From the NCBI GenBank assembly GCA_902768435.1, contig CACXLJ010000024.1, positions 1-36,449 of the forward strand: a stretch of 36,449 nt of DNA, given 5' to 3'. Both the position numbers and the translations under genes were made by a program. Positions 5,898 to 12,557 of this stretch are shown here, one piece after another. This DNA comes from an uncultured Bacteroidales bacterium (GTDB lineage Bacteria; Bacteroidota; Bacteroidia; Bacteroidales; Muribaculaceae). The number at the start of each line of letters is the position of its first letter. Within the stretch, counting starts at the first letter, position 1. The notes under the pieces are model-generated. The model made no database searches and had not been told where the DNA came from. It saw only the letters and a program-made list of their open reading frames with translations.

Positions 5898-6797
5898 TCA
5901 AAGCACACCAAAAAGCTTGCAATAATGGAAGAATGTGCCGATACTGATGCGGCCATTGCCTCGCAGGAAACCATCAAACTTTCGGTTGGTTTCCCGCTCG
6001 TTGTATTTCCCGTTCTGACTGCTGACGATGTGGAAGTATTCACGGCCTTCCTCACCCAGTGAAGCCAGCGAGAAGCCGATATTAATCCAATCATCATAAT
6101 TCTCAGTCATGTCAATGTGACTGCGCTTTATATCCATGCAAGCCATATAGACACGCTCGTCTGTGTCATCGATGAAACCATCTCTGAACGAGCGAAATGG
6201 TCGGACAATGCGCTTTGGCTCTTCCTCTATACCTTTATATAAAGAGGCATTTTCATTGATGAATGGAGAGCAGTCATAACTGAGGCATCGCAACCGACTC
6301 ACATCACTACAGGCACCATCAATGGTAATGCCGTACTTGGCAAAGTCTTTCTTCAACTCACGAAACTGAGCTGCATGTCTGCTGGGATAAGCCAGCTTCA
6401 GGATGACGAAGTAACCTTTGCCGCCTACAGAGTGGGCCGCATAGGCCACTTCGTCAATCTGGCTCAAGACATTCTCCTTGAGATGCGCAAAGTCATTCAC
6501 ATCTGGATTGTCTTTCGCGTCAATATCGACGCAAATCAGTCCGCTATGAGCAGTGAGATTGTCCGCTTTTCGTGACCCTTGAAAAACGCCGCTGATGGTT
6601 GCTTGAGGCAATTGACCCTTGAGATACTTCCGTTCATCGGCATTCTTGCACGAGTGGAGTCGCTCTATCAACTCTCTGTATTCCTCACCTTTGGCAAGGA
6701 ACTCTCCGAGAGTAGTGTCCTTAGGCTCCACGTCACGCATCGACGTGAACCAGCTGATTTTTCTGTCGAAAATCGAGTCTTTTTTATTTGTCTTCAT
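5898..6797 (-). CDS. BT4734-like (VirE-N) / PriCT-2 primase-like protein
   Basis: Starting at ATG 6797 (the frame is open to a TTG at 6815), the 299-residue product has two domains. Residues about 10-175 match the BT4734/VirE-N domain, with the acidic strand ICVDIDAK, the Gly-rich HSVGGKGYFVILKL segment and SRLRCLSYD, an arrangement like archaeo-eukaryotic primase-polymerases. Residues about 215-299 match PriCT-2 (YDDWINIGFSLASLG, then RKFDGFLRG and GTFFHYCKLFG). Such proteins occur beside DUF3987 proteins on Bacteroidales elements and are thought to start element DNA synthesis. The His of the usual primase SxH motif is not evident (GKGYF), so catalytic activity is uncertain. A pair of GGTAAACG repeats lies 24-38 bp upstream of the ATG. 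Confidence 0.8.
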   Translation of the reverse strand: MKTNKKDSIFDRKISWFTSMRDVEPKDTTLGEFLAKGEEYRELIERLHSCKNADERKYLKGQLPQATISGVFQGSRKADNLTAHSGLICVDIDAKDNPDVNDFAHLKENVLSQIDEVAYAAHSVGGKGYFVILKLAYPSRHAAQFRELKKDFAKYGITIDGACSDVSRLRCLSYDCSPFINENASLYKGIEEEPKRIVRPFRSFRDGFIDDTDERVYMACMDIKRSHIDMTENYDDWINIGFSLASLGEEGREYFHIVSSQNGKYNERETNRKFDGFLRGNGRISIGTFFHYCKLFGVL

Positions 6798-6820
6798 ATT
6801 AGCCGTTTTTTTCAATTCGA

Positions 6821-7058
6821 GGTAAACGGTAAACGCCCAAATTGCTCATATTGTATTGTCTTACTGTATTTTATAGTCAACTTAGACGTTTACCTTGATT
6901 TTAGTGTGATATTGAAAACAAGTAAACATTTCCGAGGAAACCGTGCAATCTAACTTATTGATAATCAATAGTTGTTATTTGCCTAGGTAAACACTGAATC
7001 GTGGTCAAAAACGCTATGTGATAGCAGATTAATGCGCGTTTCCGTGTTTACGTTTACC
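6821..7058. repeat. Cluster of GGTAAAC iteron-like repeats between the two replication genes
   Basis: The motif GGTAAACG or its complement CGTTTACC occurs at 6821-6828 and 6828-6835 (overlapping pair, plus), 6887-6894 (minus), 6921-6928 (variant AGTAAACA), 6986-6993 (GGTAAACA, plus), and as an overlapping pair on the minus strand at 7045-7058. The two overlapping pairs sit at opposite ends in opposite orientation, framing an A/T-rich 220 bp. This looks like a replication origin or an operator array read by the HTH protein or the primase-like protein. Confidence 0.65.
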
Positions 7059-7072
7059 TGTTTTTCTCATGT

Positions 7073-8377
7073 TTATTTGCCTGGCAATTTACGCTTGCAG
7101 CCTTTAAGAAGTGGCGAAATATACCCCTTTGTCTTACTTATGCCTTCAGCGAACTTGGTGAGATTGGTAATTCCCACTTTCTCGTGGAAGTCACGGATGA
7201 TCTCGGCTTGTGTAGAGCCTTTTAAGGGACTTCCCAAACAGCCACCACAGATAAGCTCATAGACTGCAATGGCCGACTTCTCGAAATAGTTCATACAGCG
7301 AATGGTGTACTCCATGTCTTCGGCTGATACCTGGCGGTAGTTGTAGTTGATTGGCGAGTTTATCAGACCCGCCAGATGAACAATACCAGCCAGACGCATC
7401 GCTTGGATCTGAAGCTTGCTGAATATTGAGAGCATGTAACCGTCTCCGGTGCTAGCTTTCACTTCGGCTTTCTTGCGCTGCAACTGGTTGAAGTACTCAG
7501 AGTAGAGCTTGTCGCACTCTGGCGAGAGGGTAAGCAAACCCCAGTCAGTCAAATCCATTTTGTAGATTTGCATGACCACATCGCGCCAGCTCACAACAAG
7601 GTCATGGTCCATCGATTCGGTTTCCCGGTCGGGGAACTCTTCGATTTGCGGCATTGTGAACAGGAAACGCTGATTCAAGCCATTCTCCATGAATTGCGGG
7701 CTGCCGAAGGTAGCATTCAGCAACCCGGGCTGGATATCACCGAGGATATTCATGAACGCGTCCTTGATGACGATGGGCTTCAACTCTCCCTTGCGGTTGA
7801 GGTATACTTCATCGTTGTCAAACATGCGCAGCAGTTTGTCCACGAAGCCACCCTTGTTGTAGCGTTCCATGTCGTCAAAATAGCCTTTTATTTCAGGATA
7901 GTAGCCCAAGATACCGTGGGAACAGCTCTGAAGAATCTTGATTCTCGCCTCTTCGGTGCAGTCTCCGACGAGCAGTTGGTTAAATGCCGGCGGATTGCTA
8001 TCGTCATGGTCTTTGTCGGCTCGCCAAGTTTCATACTCGGAATTGTAGGCGACATAGTTGTCGTGATTGATTTCACGCAACGGGCGCAGCACTTCCTTCA
8101 CCGGCTGGGTCTTGTTCGAACCGCTGATGGCAACGTTCACAAACCAAAGCATGAGTGGATTGGTGTACTTGTGATCGGTAACCTTGACACGTTTGCCTAT
8201 GGCAGACGCAATCACGCTGAACACTGCTACAGTGGGGAACTCTCTTGGGCAGTGGTACACGCGTACAATCTCGTTGATGTACTCCTGTAAGAACTGGGGC
8301 AGGCCATCGATGGGCAGCTCGACGTCTTCATGAAGACGGAACTTGCCAGTCTTGGGTTGTAAAATCTTGTTATCCAT
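7073..8377 (-). CDS. DUF3987 family protein (element replication, helicase-like)
   Basis: With the ATG at 8377 the product is 434 residues and begins MDNKILQPKTGKF. An upstream in-frame start at 8446 would overlap the HTH gene and is less likely. DUF3987 proteins are found with primase-like partners on phages and integrative elements. Here the P-loop-like segment is NVAISGSNKTQPVKEVLRPL, where Lys-Thr is kept but the usual flanking glycines are not. A CTEEARIKIL helix, an acidic ILGYYPEIKGYF strand and a late YRQVSAEDMEYTIRCMNYFEKSA helix follow. The start lies 7 bp after the stop of the HTH gene, so the two are co-transcribed. The BT4734-type gene lies 275 bp downstream, beyond the GGTAAAC repeats. 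Exact biochemical activity is not established. Confidence 0.8.
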   Translation of the reverse strand: MDNKILQPKTGKFRLHEDVELPIDGLPQFLQEYINEIVRVYHCPREFPTVAVFSVIASAIGKRVKVTDHKYTNPLMLWFVNVAISGSNKTQPVKEVLRPLREINHDNYVAYNSEYETWRADKDHDDSNPPAFNQLLVGDCTEEARIKILQSCSHGILGYYPEIKGYFDDMERYNKGGFVDKLLRMFDNDEVYLNRKGELKPIVIKDAFMNILGDIQPGLLNATFGSPQFMENGLNQRFLFTMPQIEEFPDRETESMDHDLVVSWRDVVMQIYKMDLTDWGLLTLSPECDKLYSEYFNQLQRKKAEVKASTGDGYMLSIFSKLQIQAMRLAGIVHLAGLINSPINYNYRQVSAEDMEYTIRCMNYFEKSAIAVYELICGGCLGSPLKGSTQAEIIRDFHEKVGITNLTKFAEGISKTKGYISPLLKGCKRKLPGK

Positions 8378-8384
8378 AGGGCAA

Positions 8385-8702
8385 TCACATTTTACAACCG
8401 GCCAAACGTTCGATGTCACTCTTGCGGTAGCGGCGCTTGCCGCCAATCTCTACCTTCTTGAGGATGCCGTTCTGGTCCCAACGGTAGAGCGTCATCTTTG
8501 ACACCGATAGCAACTTTGCAGCCTCGTCGATAGTCAACAACTGGTCGCTGCTGGCAGCGGCCTCCGCCTGAATCATGGCGATAGACTTTGCCTCGATTAA
8601 AATCTCCTGGGCAAATGCCTTCAAGTCCTCTGCGCTGACTTGAAGAATGATGTTTGATCCTGCTTCGTTTAGCATTGTTCTAATTATATTAATGTTATTC
8701 AT
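8385..8702 (-). CDS. Excisionase-type helix-turn-helix protein
   Basis: The 105-residue product (ATG 8702; an in-frame ATG at 8735 would add 11 residues) has an N-terminal helical part and, in its second half, a MerR/excisionase-type HTH: LLTIDEAAKLLSVSKMTLYR (helix-turn-helix) followed by the wing segment GGKRRYRKSDIERL. HTH_17 proteins of this kind act as excisionases, directionality factors or replication regulators of integrative elements. It is first in the operon with the DUF3987 gene, only 7 bp ahead of it, and shares a divergent intergenic region with the transposase-like gene at 8934. A CAAAAGTA (TACTTTTG on the minus strand) -7 box lies at 8809-8816. Confidence 0.8.
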   Translation of the reverse strand: MNNINIIRTMLNEAGSNIILQVSAEDLKAFAQEILIEAKSIAMIQAEAAASSDQLLTIDEAAKLLSVSKMTLYRWDQNGILKKVEIGGKRRYRKSDIERLAGCKM

Positions 8703-8808
8703 TATTAGAACCAATCCACTCGGTGCGCCATACACTGCGATTGGGCGTTCACATCGGCATCGTCTTTGGTAGGTTGGCGCCTCCAGTGCGTTGCCAAATG
8801 TGACGCTG

Positions 8809-8816
8809 CAAAAGTA
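8809..8816 (-). promoter_or_regulatory. -7 box for the HTH/DUF3987 operon
   Basis: TACTTTTG on the minus strand, about 107 bp upstream of the ATG at 8702, so the transcript has a leader of roughly 100 nt. No clear TTG is seen at the -33 distance. Confidence 0.45.
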
Positions 8817-8888
8817 ATCTGAGGGCTTGAATTACTAAAAGACAAGTTTTTACATATATAGATAATGCGCCCAATCAAATTAATTTAT

Positions 8889-8896
8889 TAACTTTG
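8889..8896 (+). promoter_or_regulatory. -7 box for the transposase-like gene
   Basis: TAACTTTG lies 37 bp before the ATG at 8934. A separate host-type promoter is unusual for an IS transposase and fits a retained element gene. Confidence 0.5.
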
Positions 8897-8933
8897 CAGC
8901 ATTTATTTACAAGCAATAACATTGTGCTAACAC

Positions 8934-9779
8934 ATGAAAACGTTTAATAATCGCTTCCAAGGCGAAGAAGATTGCTTTGCCTATCTTGCCGCCATCAAGT
9001 GGAAAGGCAATCAGTATATATGTCGCAAATGCGGCAACACGACTTTTCACAAGGGCCGCTCACCACATTCTCGCAGATGCAATCGTTGCAAGTATGATGA
9101 GAGTGTAACTGCTGGAACTATTTTTCATCGACTGAAGTTTTCCATACTAACCGCATTTCAAATCATTCAGTTAATGGCAACTTCAAACAAAGGGAACACA
9201 TCGGTGGAATTGTCGCATCAATTTGGAATAACTCAGACAACAAGTCTGATGTTTAAATATAAAGTTCAATCGGTAATGGGGAGGATAGCGCCTCGAAAAC
9301 TGCAGGGTGATGTTGGCATCGGTTTCTTTGACATTCAAGCTGAACGTGAATACGATTTTTACTGGCTAATACACAAATCGAAACTGCGTATACTTATAGC
9401 TGTTGAAGTCAAAAAACCGATAGTGGTTAAAGCGATTAGTCAAATTGTTGATGGAATAAAACCCGATTTTGTCAGGCAGATGATAAATGGACATGTTTCG
9501 TCATCTGCTCACATAACTATAGCTGATGGAGGGGAACGAGGATTTAAGAAACTTGCGAAAGAGTATGGGTCGTTAACTGTCCATTACGGATGGGAACATC
9601 TCGACAGATATTTCGCCGGCTTCAAGCACTGGATTGATGATGAATTTAAACAACGGTATTCGTTTAAGCATTTGCAAGGTTATCTGGACGAATATAATTT
9701 CCGAGTGAGCCATCGACGCAATCCTCAACGAAATTTCGACATCATCATTCGGGCGATGATGGATAATGAAGAAAGATAA
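8934..9779 (+). CDS. IS1595-family transposase-like protein with altered active site
   Basis: The full-length 281-residue product has the IS1595 layout. A zinc ribbon (C30, C33, C49, C52) precedes an HTH-like region (TSVELSHQFGITQTTSLMF) and the ISXO2-type catalytic domain, which ends KHLQGYLDEYNFRVSHRR as in the family. The motif that normally carries the first catalytic Asp (V-D-E) reads GIGFF (128-132), so D and E are replaced by G130 and F131. The second Asp (D198 in ADGGERGFK) is kept, and the third position looks like D224. No terminal inverted repeats were found around the gene. It has its own -7 box and stands divergent from the HTH operon. Best reading: a domesticated or inactive transposase belonging to the element; a decayed IS is the alternative. 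Confidence 0.7.
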   Translation: MKTFNNRFQGEEDCFAYLAAIKWKGNQYICRKCGNTTFHKGRSPHSRRCNRCKYDESVTAGTIFHRLKFSILTAFQIIQLMATSNKGNTSVELSHQFGITQTTSLMFKYKVQSVMGRIAPRKLQGDVGIGFFDIQAEREYDFYWLIHKSKLRILIAVEVKKPIVVKAISQIVDGIKPDFVRQMINGHVSSSAHITIADGGERGFKKLAKEYGSLTVHYGWEHLDRYFAGFKHWIDDEFKQRYSFKHLQGYLDEYNFRVSHRRNPQRNFDIIIRAMMDNEER

Positions 9780-9919
9780 CCAACTGATAGGACAATTATT
9801 TATAGGCAATATGTTTTCAAATAGTCGTTGTAACCTCAGTTCTAATTAGTACAAAGAGTCATAATAACGAATTGACTTTTTAAAATTATCTAAATATTCT
9901 GTGTGTCGTTATATGTATT

Positions 9920-9998
9920 GGTGCAATATCGGTGCAATTTGGAAAAATGACCCAGTTGAAAAGTATATGGTAATAGTATCGGTGCAATTTCGGTGCAG
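9920..9998. repeat. Two pairs of GGTGCAAT repeats (probable integrase arm sites)
   Basis: GGTGCAAT occurs at 9920-9927, 9931-9938 and 9981-9988, with a last variant GGTGCAG at 9992-9998. Within each pair the copies are 11 bp apart (one helical turn), and the pairs are 61 bp apart. The context ATCGGTGCAATTT is identical in two of them. Lying directly beside the 3' end of a tRNA gene, they fit arm-type binding sites of a tyrosine integrase at an att site. Confidence 0.5.
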
Positions 9999-10014
9999 AA
10001 ATAGGGGTATAAAA

Positions 10015-10047
10015 CACGAAAGGCGCTGATTGTCAGCGCCTTTCGTG
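10015..10047 (-). terminator. Terminator of the tRNA operon
   Basis: CACGAAAGGCGCTGA (10015-10029) and TCAGCGCCTTTCGTG (10033-10047) are perfect 15-bp complements with a three-base loop. On the minus strand the hairpin is followed by TTTTAT, closing the tRNA-Gly/Gly/Leu transcript. Confidence 0.85.
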
Positions 10048-10056
10048 AAATTTAGG

Positions 10057-10140
10057 TGTCCAAGATGAGAGTCGAACTCACACGCCCAATCGGGCACTAC
10101 CCCCTCAAAGTAGCGCGTCTACCAATTCCGCCACCTGGAC
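10057..10140 (-). tRNA. tRNA-Leu (anticodon GAG)
   Basis: The 84-nt minus-strand sequence folds as a class II tRNA: acceptor GTCCAGG with CTTGGAC, the D-arm GGCGGAATTGGTAGAC, anticodon stem CTACT/GGTAG with loop TTGAGGG (GAG, bases 10104-10106), a long variable arm (GTGCCCGATTGGGCGT) and the T-arm GAGTTCGACTCTC. The discriminator base is A and CCA is not encoded. It is the last tRNA of the operon and adjoins the element junction. Confidence 0.95.
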
Positions 10141-10157
10141 ATGAGGTTTAAAACCTG

Positions 10158-10230
10158 AGCGAAAGACGGGACTCGGACCCGCGACCTCGACCTTGGCAAG
10201 GTCGCGCTCTACCAACTGAGCTACTTTCGC
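10158..10230 (-). tRNA. tRNA-Gly (anticodon GCC), copy 2
   Basis: 73 nt on the minus strand: acceptor GCGAAAG/CTTTCGC, D-loop AGTTGGTA, anticodon stem CGACC/GGTCG with loop TTGCCAA (GCC), T-arm GCGGGTCCGAGTCCCGT, discriminator T, CCA not encoded. Identical to the copy at 10257-10329. Confidence 0.96.
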
Positions 10231-10256
10231 GAATAATTGTGTTTCAAAGAACTTGG

Positions 10257-10329
10257 AGCGAAAGACGGGACTCGGACCCGCGACCTCGACCTTGGCAAGG
10301 TCGCGCTCTACCAACTGAGCTACTTTCGC
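10257..10329 (-). tRNA. tRNA-Gly (anticodon GCC), copy 1
   Basis: Identical 73-nt sequence to the copy at 10158-10230, with the same GCC anticodon. It is first in the operon, 27 bp behind the -7 box at 10356-10363. Confidence 0.96.
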
Positions 10330-10355
10330 AGTCGTGCAATTTTCAATTGCGGGTA

Positions 10356-10386
10356 CAAAGTTAATGCCTTTTCCTGAATTGAGCAA
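10356..10386 (-). promoter_or_regulatory. Promoter of the tRNA-Gly/Gly/Leu operon
   Basis: TTG (10384-10386 on the minus strand) is 20 bp from TAACTTTG (10356-10363). It lies between folE and the first tRNA-Gly. Confidence 0.75.
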
Positions 10387-10419
10387 AAATATGAGCAAAA
10401 ATTTTTCAGAAAAGATGAA

Positions 10420-11007
10420 TTATTTTCTTTGCCCCAAAAGCGAGAAGAACTCATTGCGCACCGTAACATCCTCAAATGCACCACGATACTGCATCGTGAC
10501 GGTAGTCGACTCCTGCTTCTCCACTCCGCGCATCTTCATGCACAGGTGCTGCGCTTCACACACCACAATCACGCCACGGGTGGCCAGATTGTCGTACACA
10601 ATGTCGCACACCTGCTGGGTGAGACGCTCCTGCACCTGCAAACGGCGGGCAAAACCCTCCACCACGCGTGCGAGCTTGCTCAGGCCTACAATCTGTCCGT
10701 CGGGCAGATAACCCACCGACATCTTGCCGAAGAATGGCAGCACATGATGCTCACACTGGGAGTAGAATTCAATGTCTTTCACAATCACCATTTCAGAGCC
10801 CGGATGCTCAAAAATGGCCGATTTGATGATGGCTTCGTTATCTTGCTGATAGCCCAGCGTGTTCTCGAGCAGAGCCTTGGCGGCACGCTGAGGAGTTTTC
10901 ACGAGGCCCTCACGAGTGGGGTCCTCGCCAATGAGTTTAAGGATTTCTTGATAGTGATGGGCTATTTTGTCAACCCTTTCTTGATTATAGACAAACTGTT
11001 TAATCAT
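10420..11007 (-). CDS. folE: GTP cyclohydrolase I
   Basis: The 195-residue product converts GTP to 7,8-dihydroneopterin triphosphate and formate, the entry to tetrahydrofolate (and possibly queuosine-type) synthesis, as a homodecamer in the cytoplasm. The zinc ligands are visible: C85 and H88 in SQCEHHVLPF and C156 in CEAQHLCMKMRG. The GEDPTREGLVKTPQR block, GLSKLARVVEGFARRLQVQERLT and the C-terminal RNEFFSLL are typical. Length is normal for the short bacterial form. The ATG at 11007 shares one base with the TAA of the upstream SPOR gene (TAATG), indicating translational coupling. A TTG nine bases upstream is in frame but is an unlikely start. Confidence 0.97.
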   Translation of the reverse strand: MIKQFVYNQERVDKIAHHYQEILKLIGEDPTREGLVKTPQRAAKALLENTLGYQQDNEAIIKSAIFEHPGSEMVIVKDIEFYSQCEHHVLPFFGKMSVGYLPDGQIVGLSKLARVVEGFARRLQVQERLTQQVCDIVYDNLATRGVIVVCEAQHLCMKMRGVEKQESTTVTMQYRGAFEDVTVRNEFFSLLGQRK

Positions 11008-11594
11008 TACTCCCAAACATTAATGTTATCGGTCACCAAAATGATGTCGGACAGGTATTGAGGGAACGACCTCCGCACCTTGCGCAGTGCTTTCTGGGCT
11101 TCTTGCTTCGACTTGAAGTCGCCAATGCGCAATCTCCACTGTGGAGCCACATAAGAGATGTAAGTGCGGTAGTGCGGATACTTCAGGGCCACTTCACGGG
11201 CGCGGGCGCGGGCCTCGTTGCGGCCTTGCCGGCTGCTGCTGAAGTACACCTGAATGCGATAGCCTGCCGCACGCTTGCGCACCGACTGATTCGACAGTTT
11301 GAAGTCTGTCGATGTCTTGCGTGTTGTCGTAGAAGTCTTCGACGACTGGTCGCTACTGCTCGACTTCGTTTCGGTAGATTCGTGTTTTTCTTGCGACGAT
11401 GCCTTGGGTTCACTCTTGCGTGTTTCGGTCACCTTGGGCTTGTCGTCTTGTTTCTTTTGTGTTGTGGTACTCTGGCGGTTAGTGAGCCCAGAGGGCGCAT
11501 TGACGGTTACTTGGGCATACGACGCCGTGCCCCATGCAAGCGCACAGGCCAGGAGGGCCACTGCCATCAAACGATGTAAATGCAATTTAACCAT
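11007..11594 (-). CDS. Secreted SPOR-domain protein
   Basis: The 195-residue product starts with a signal peptide (MVKLHLHRLMAVALLACALA, cleavage likely after TASYA at residue 27). A Ser/Thr/Lys-rich low-complexity linker (about 30-105) follows, then a SPOR domain at 111-188 (GYRIQVYFSSS, then WRLRIGDFKSKQEAQKALRKV). SPOR domains bind denuded peptidoglycan glycans, often at the division site, so the protein should sit in the periplasm. The ATG at 11594 was chosen because the longer frame (to 11630) would start inside the promoter at 11628-11657. The gene is coupled to folE by a one-base overlap. It lies behind tpiA but has its own promoter. The specific function is unknown. Confidence 0.88.
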   Translation of the reverse strand: MVKLHLHRLMAVALLACALAWGTASYAQVTVNAPSGLTNRQSTTTQKKQDDKPKVTETRKSEPKASSQEKHESTETKSSSSDQSSKTSTTTRKTSTDFKLSNQSVRKRAAGYRIQVYFSSSRQGRNEARARAREVALKYPHYRTYISYVAPQWRLRIGDFKSKQEAQKALRKVRRSFPQYLSDIILVTDNINVWE

Positions 11595-11627
11595 AGTACA
11601 ATGTGTTACATTATATACAACTCGCGA

Positions 11628-11657
11628 CAAAGATAATAAAATTTACCTTTGATACAA
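11628..11657 (-). promoter_or_regulatory. Promoter of the SPOR-folE unit
   Basis: TTG (11655-11657) and TATCTTTG (11628-11635) on the minus strand, 19 bp apart, 34 bp upstream of the chosen ATG. Confidence 0.75.
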
Positions 11658-11679
11658 ATAAAACCTGGGCTTTTCGTCA

Positions 11680-12438
11680 TCAAAACGCTGTGACGATGCC
11701 CATGAAGTCGGCAGCCTTGAGCGAAGCGCCACCAATCAGTCCGCCATCGATGTCGGGTTTGGCGAAGAGTTCGGGGGCATTGCTGGGCTTGCAGCTTCCG
11801 CCGTAGAGGATGGTCATGTCGTCGGCCACCTTGTCGCCATATTTCTCGGCGATGAGGGCACGAATCATGGCGTGAACTTCCTGAGCCTGGTCGCTGGTAG
11901 CGGTCTTGCCGGTACCAATTGCCCAGATGGGTTCGTAAGCGATCACGATATCGGCCATCTGCTCGGCAGTGAGGTGGAACAGCGATTCGCTGATCTCGGC
12001 CTTGATGAAGTCGGCATAGTTGCCAGCCTCGCGCAGTTCAAGGCTCTCGCCGCAGCAGAAGATCACCTTCAGTCCGTTTTCCAGAGCCAGGTCAACTTTC
12101 TCCTTGAGCATCTCGTTGGTCTCGTTGAAGTACTCACGACGCTCTGAGTGACCCAGAATCACATAGTTGGCACCTGTCGAGGCCACCATGGGAGCGCTCA
12201 CCTCACCGGTATAGGCGCCTTTCACATGGTTAGCGCAGTTCTCGGCAGCAAGGCCCACTTTGTTGATGTCGATAACGGCCTTAACGGCAGTGAGGTGAGT
12301 GAAAGGCACACCTATCACCACTTCACATTTCAGACCCTTGGCAGCAGCCACAGCGTCGTTCACTTCTTTTGCCAGATTCACGCCTTCGGGAACGGTAGTG
12401 TTCATCTTCCAGTTACCCGCAACAATGTTTTTTCTCAT
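11680..12438 (-). CDS. tpiA: Triosephosphate isomerase
   Basis: The 252-residue product interconverts dihydroxyacetone phosphate and glyceraldehyde 3-phosphate in glycolysis and gluconeogenesis, as a cytoplasmic TIM-barrel dimer. All catalytic parts are present: K11 in GNWKMN, H97 in ILGHSERR, E169 in [11 protein letters not shown], and the phosphate-binding [13 protein letters not shown] and GGLIGGASL loops. The length and ATG start are standard. It has its own promoter (12495-12525) between it and the BT_3928-type gene upstream. glpAB lies 2.2 kb away on the same strand and makes dihydroxyacetone phosphate, its substrate. Confidence 0.98.
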   Translation of the reverse strand: MRKNIVAGNWKMNTTVPEGVNLAKEVNDAVAAAKGLKCEVVIGVPFTHLTAVKAVIDINKVGLAAENCANHVKGAYTGEVSAPMVASTGANYVILGHSERREYFNETNEMLKEKVDLALENGLKVIFCCGESLELREAGNYADFIKAEISESLFHLTAEQMADIVIAYEPIWAIGTGKTATSDQAQEVHAMIRALIAEKYGDKVADDMTILYGGSCKPSNAPELFAKPDIDGGLIGGASLKAADFMGIVTAF

Positions 12439-12494
12439 TATAATTACTTATAAATATGTTTGTATTTTTTGTATGTTAGACTCAAAAAACGGTG

Positions 12495-12525
12495 CAAAGT
12501 TAATTGCTTCGCTACAATTTACCAA
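12495..12525 (-). promoter_or_regulatory. Promoter of tpiA
   Basis: TTG (12523-12525) and TAACTTTG (12495-12502) on the minus strand with a 20-bp spacer, 57 bp upstream of the tpiA ATG. Confidence 0.75.
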
Positions 12526-12557
12526 ATAAAAGCGAGCGCAATGTGTCGTAAAGGCCC

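Larger units (their letters stand above)
5898..10056. mobile_element. Integrated element module ending at tRNA-Leu
   Basis: Excisionase-type HTH, DUF3987 and BT4734/PriCT-2 genes form a common replication/maintenance module of Bacteroidales integrative elements. The module lies between a gene-free stretch and the 3' end of tRNA-Leu(GAG), a classic integration target, with paired GGTGCAAT repeats (9920-9998) beside it. No integrase or relaxase is visible in this stretch, and no second copy of the tRNA 3' end was found in the window, so the left limit is a guess. It may be continuous with the 1-2946 module. Confidence 0.45.

Noticed and set aside
8830..9850. Complete IS1595 insertion sequence
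   Set aside because: No terminal inverted repeats or target-site duplication could be found on either side of the transposase-like ORF.
10105..10398. Minus-strand frame with a repeated VAQLVERDLAKVEVAGPSP text
   Set aside because: It is the translation of the two tRNA-Gly genes and part of tRNA-Leu, a well-known false ORF type.
11595..11630. Longer N-terminus for the SPOR protein
   Set aside because: The upstream start would lie inside the -7/-33 promoter, and the signal peptide begins properly at the ATG at 11594.
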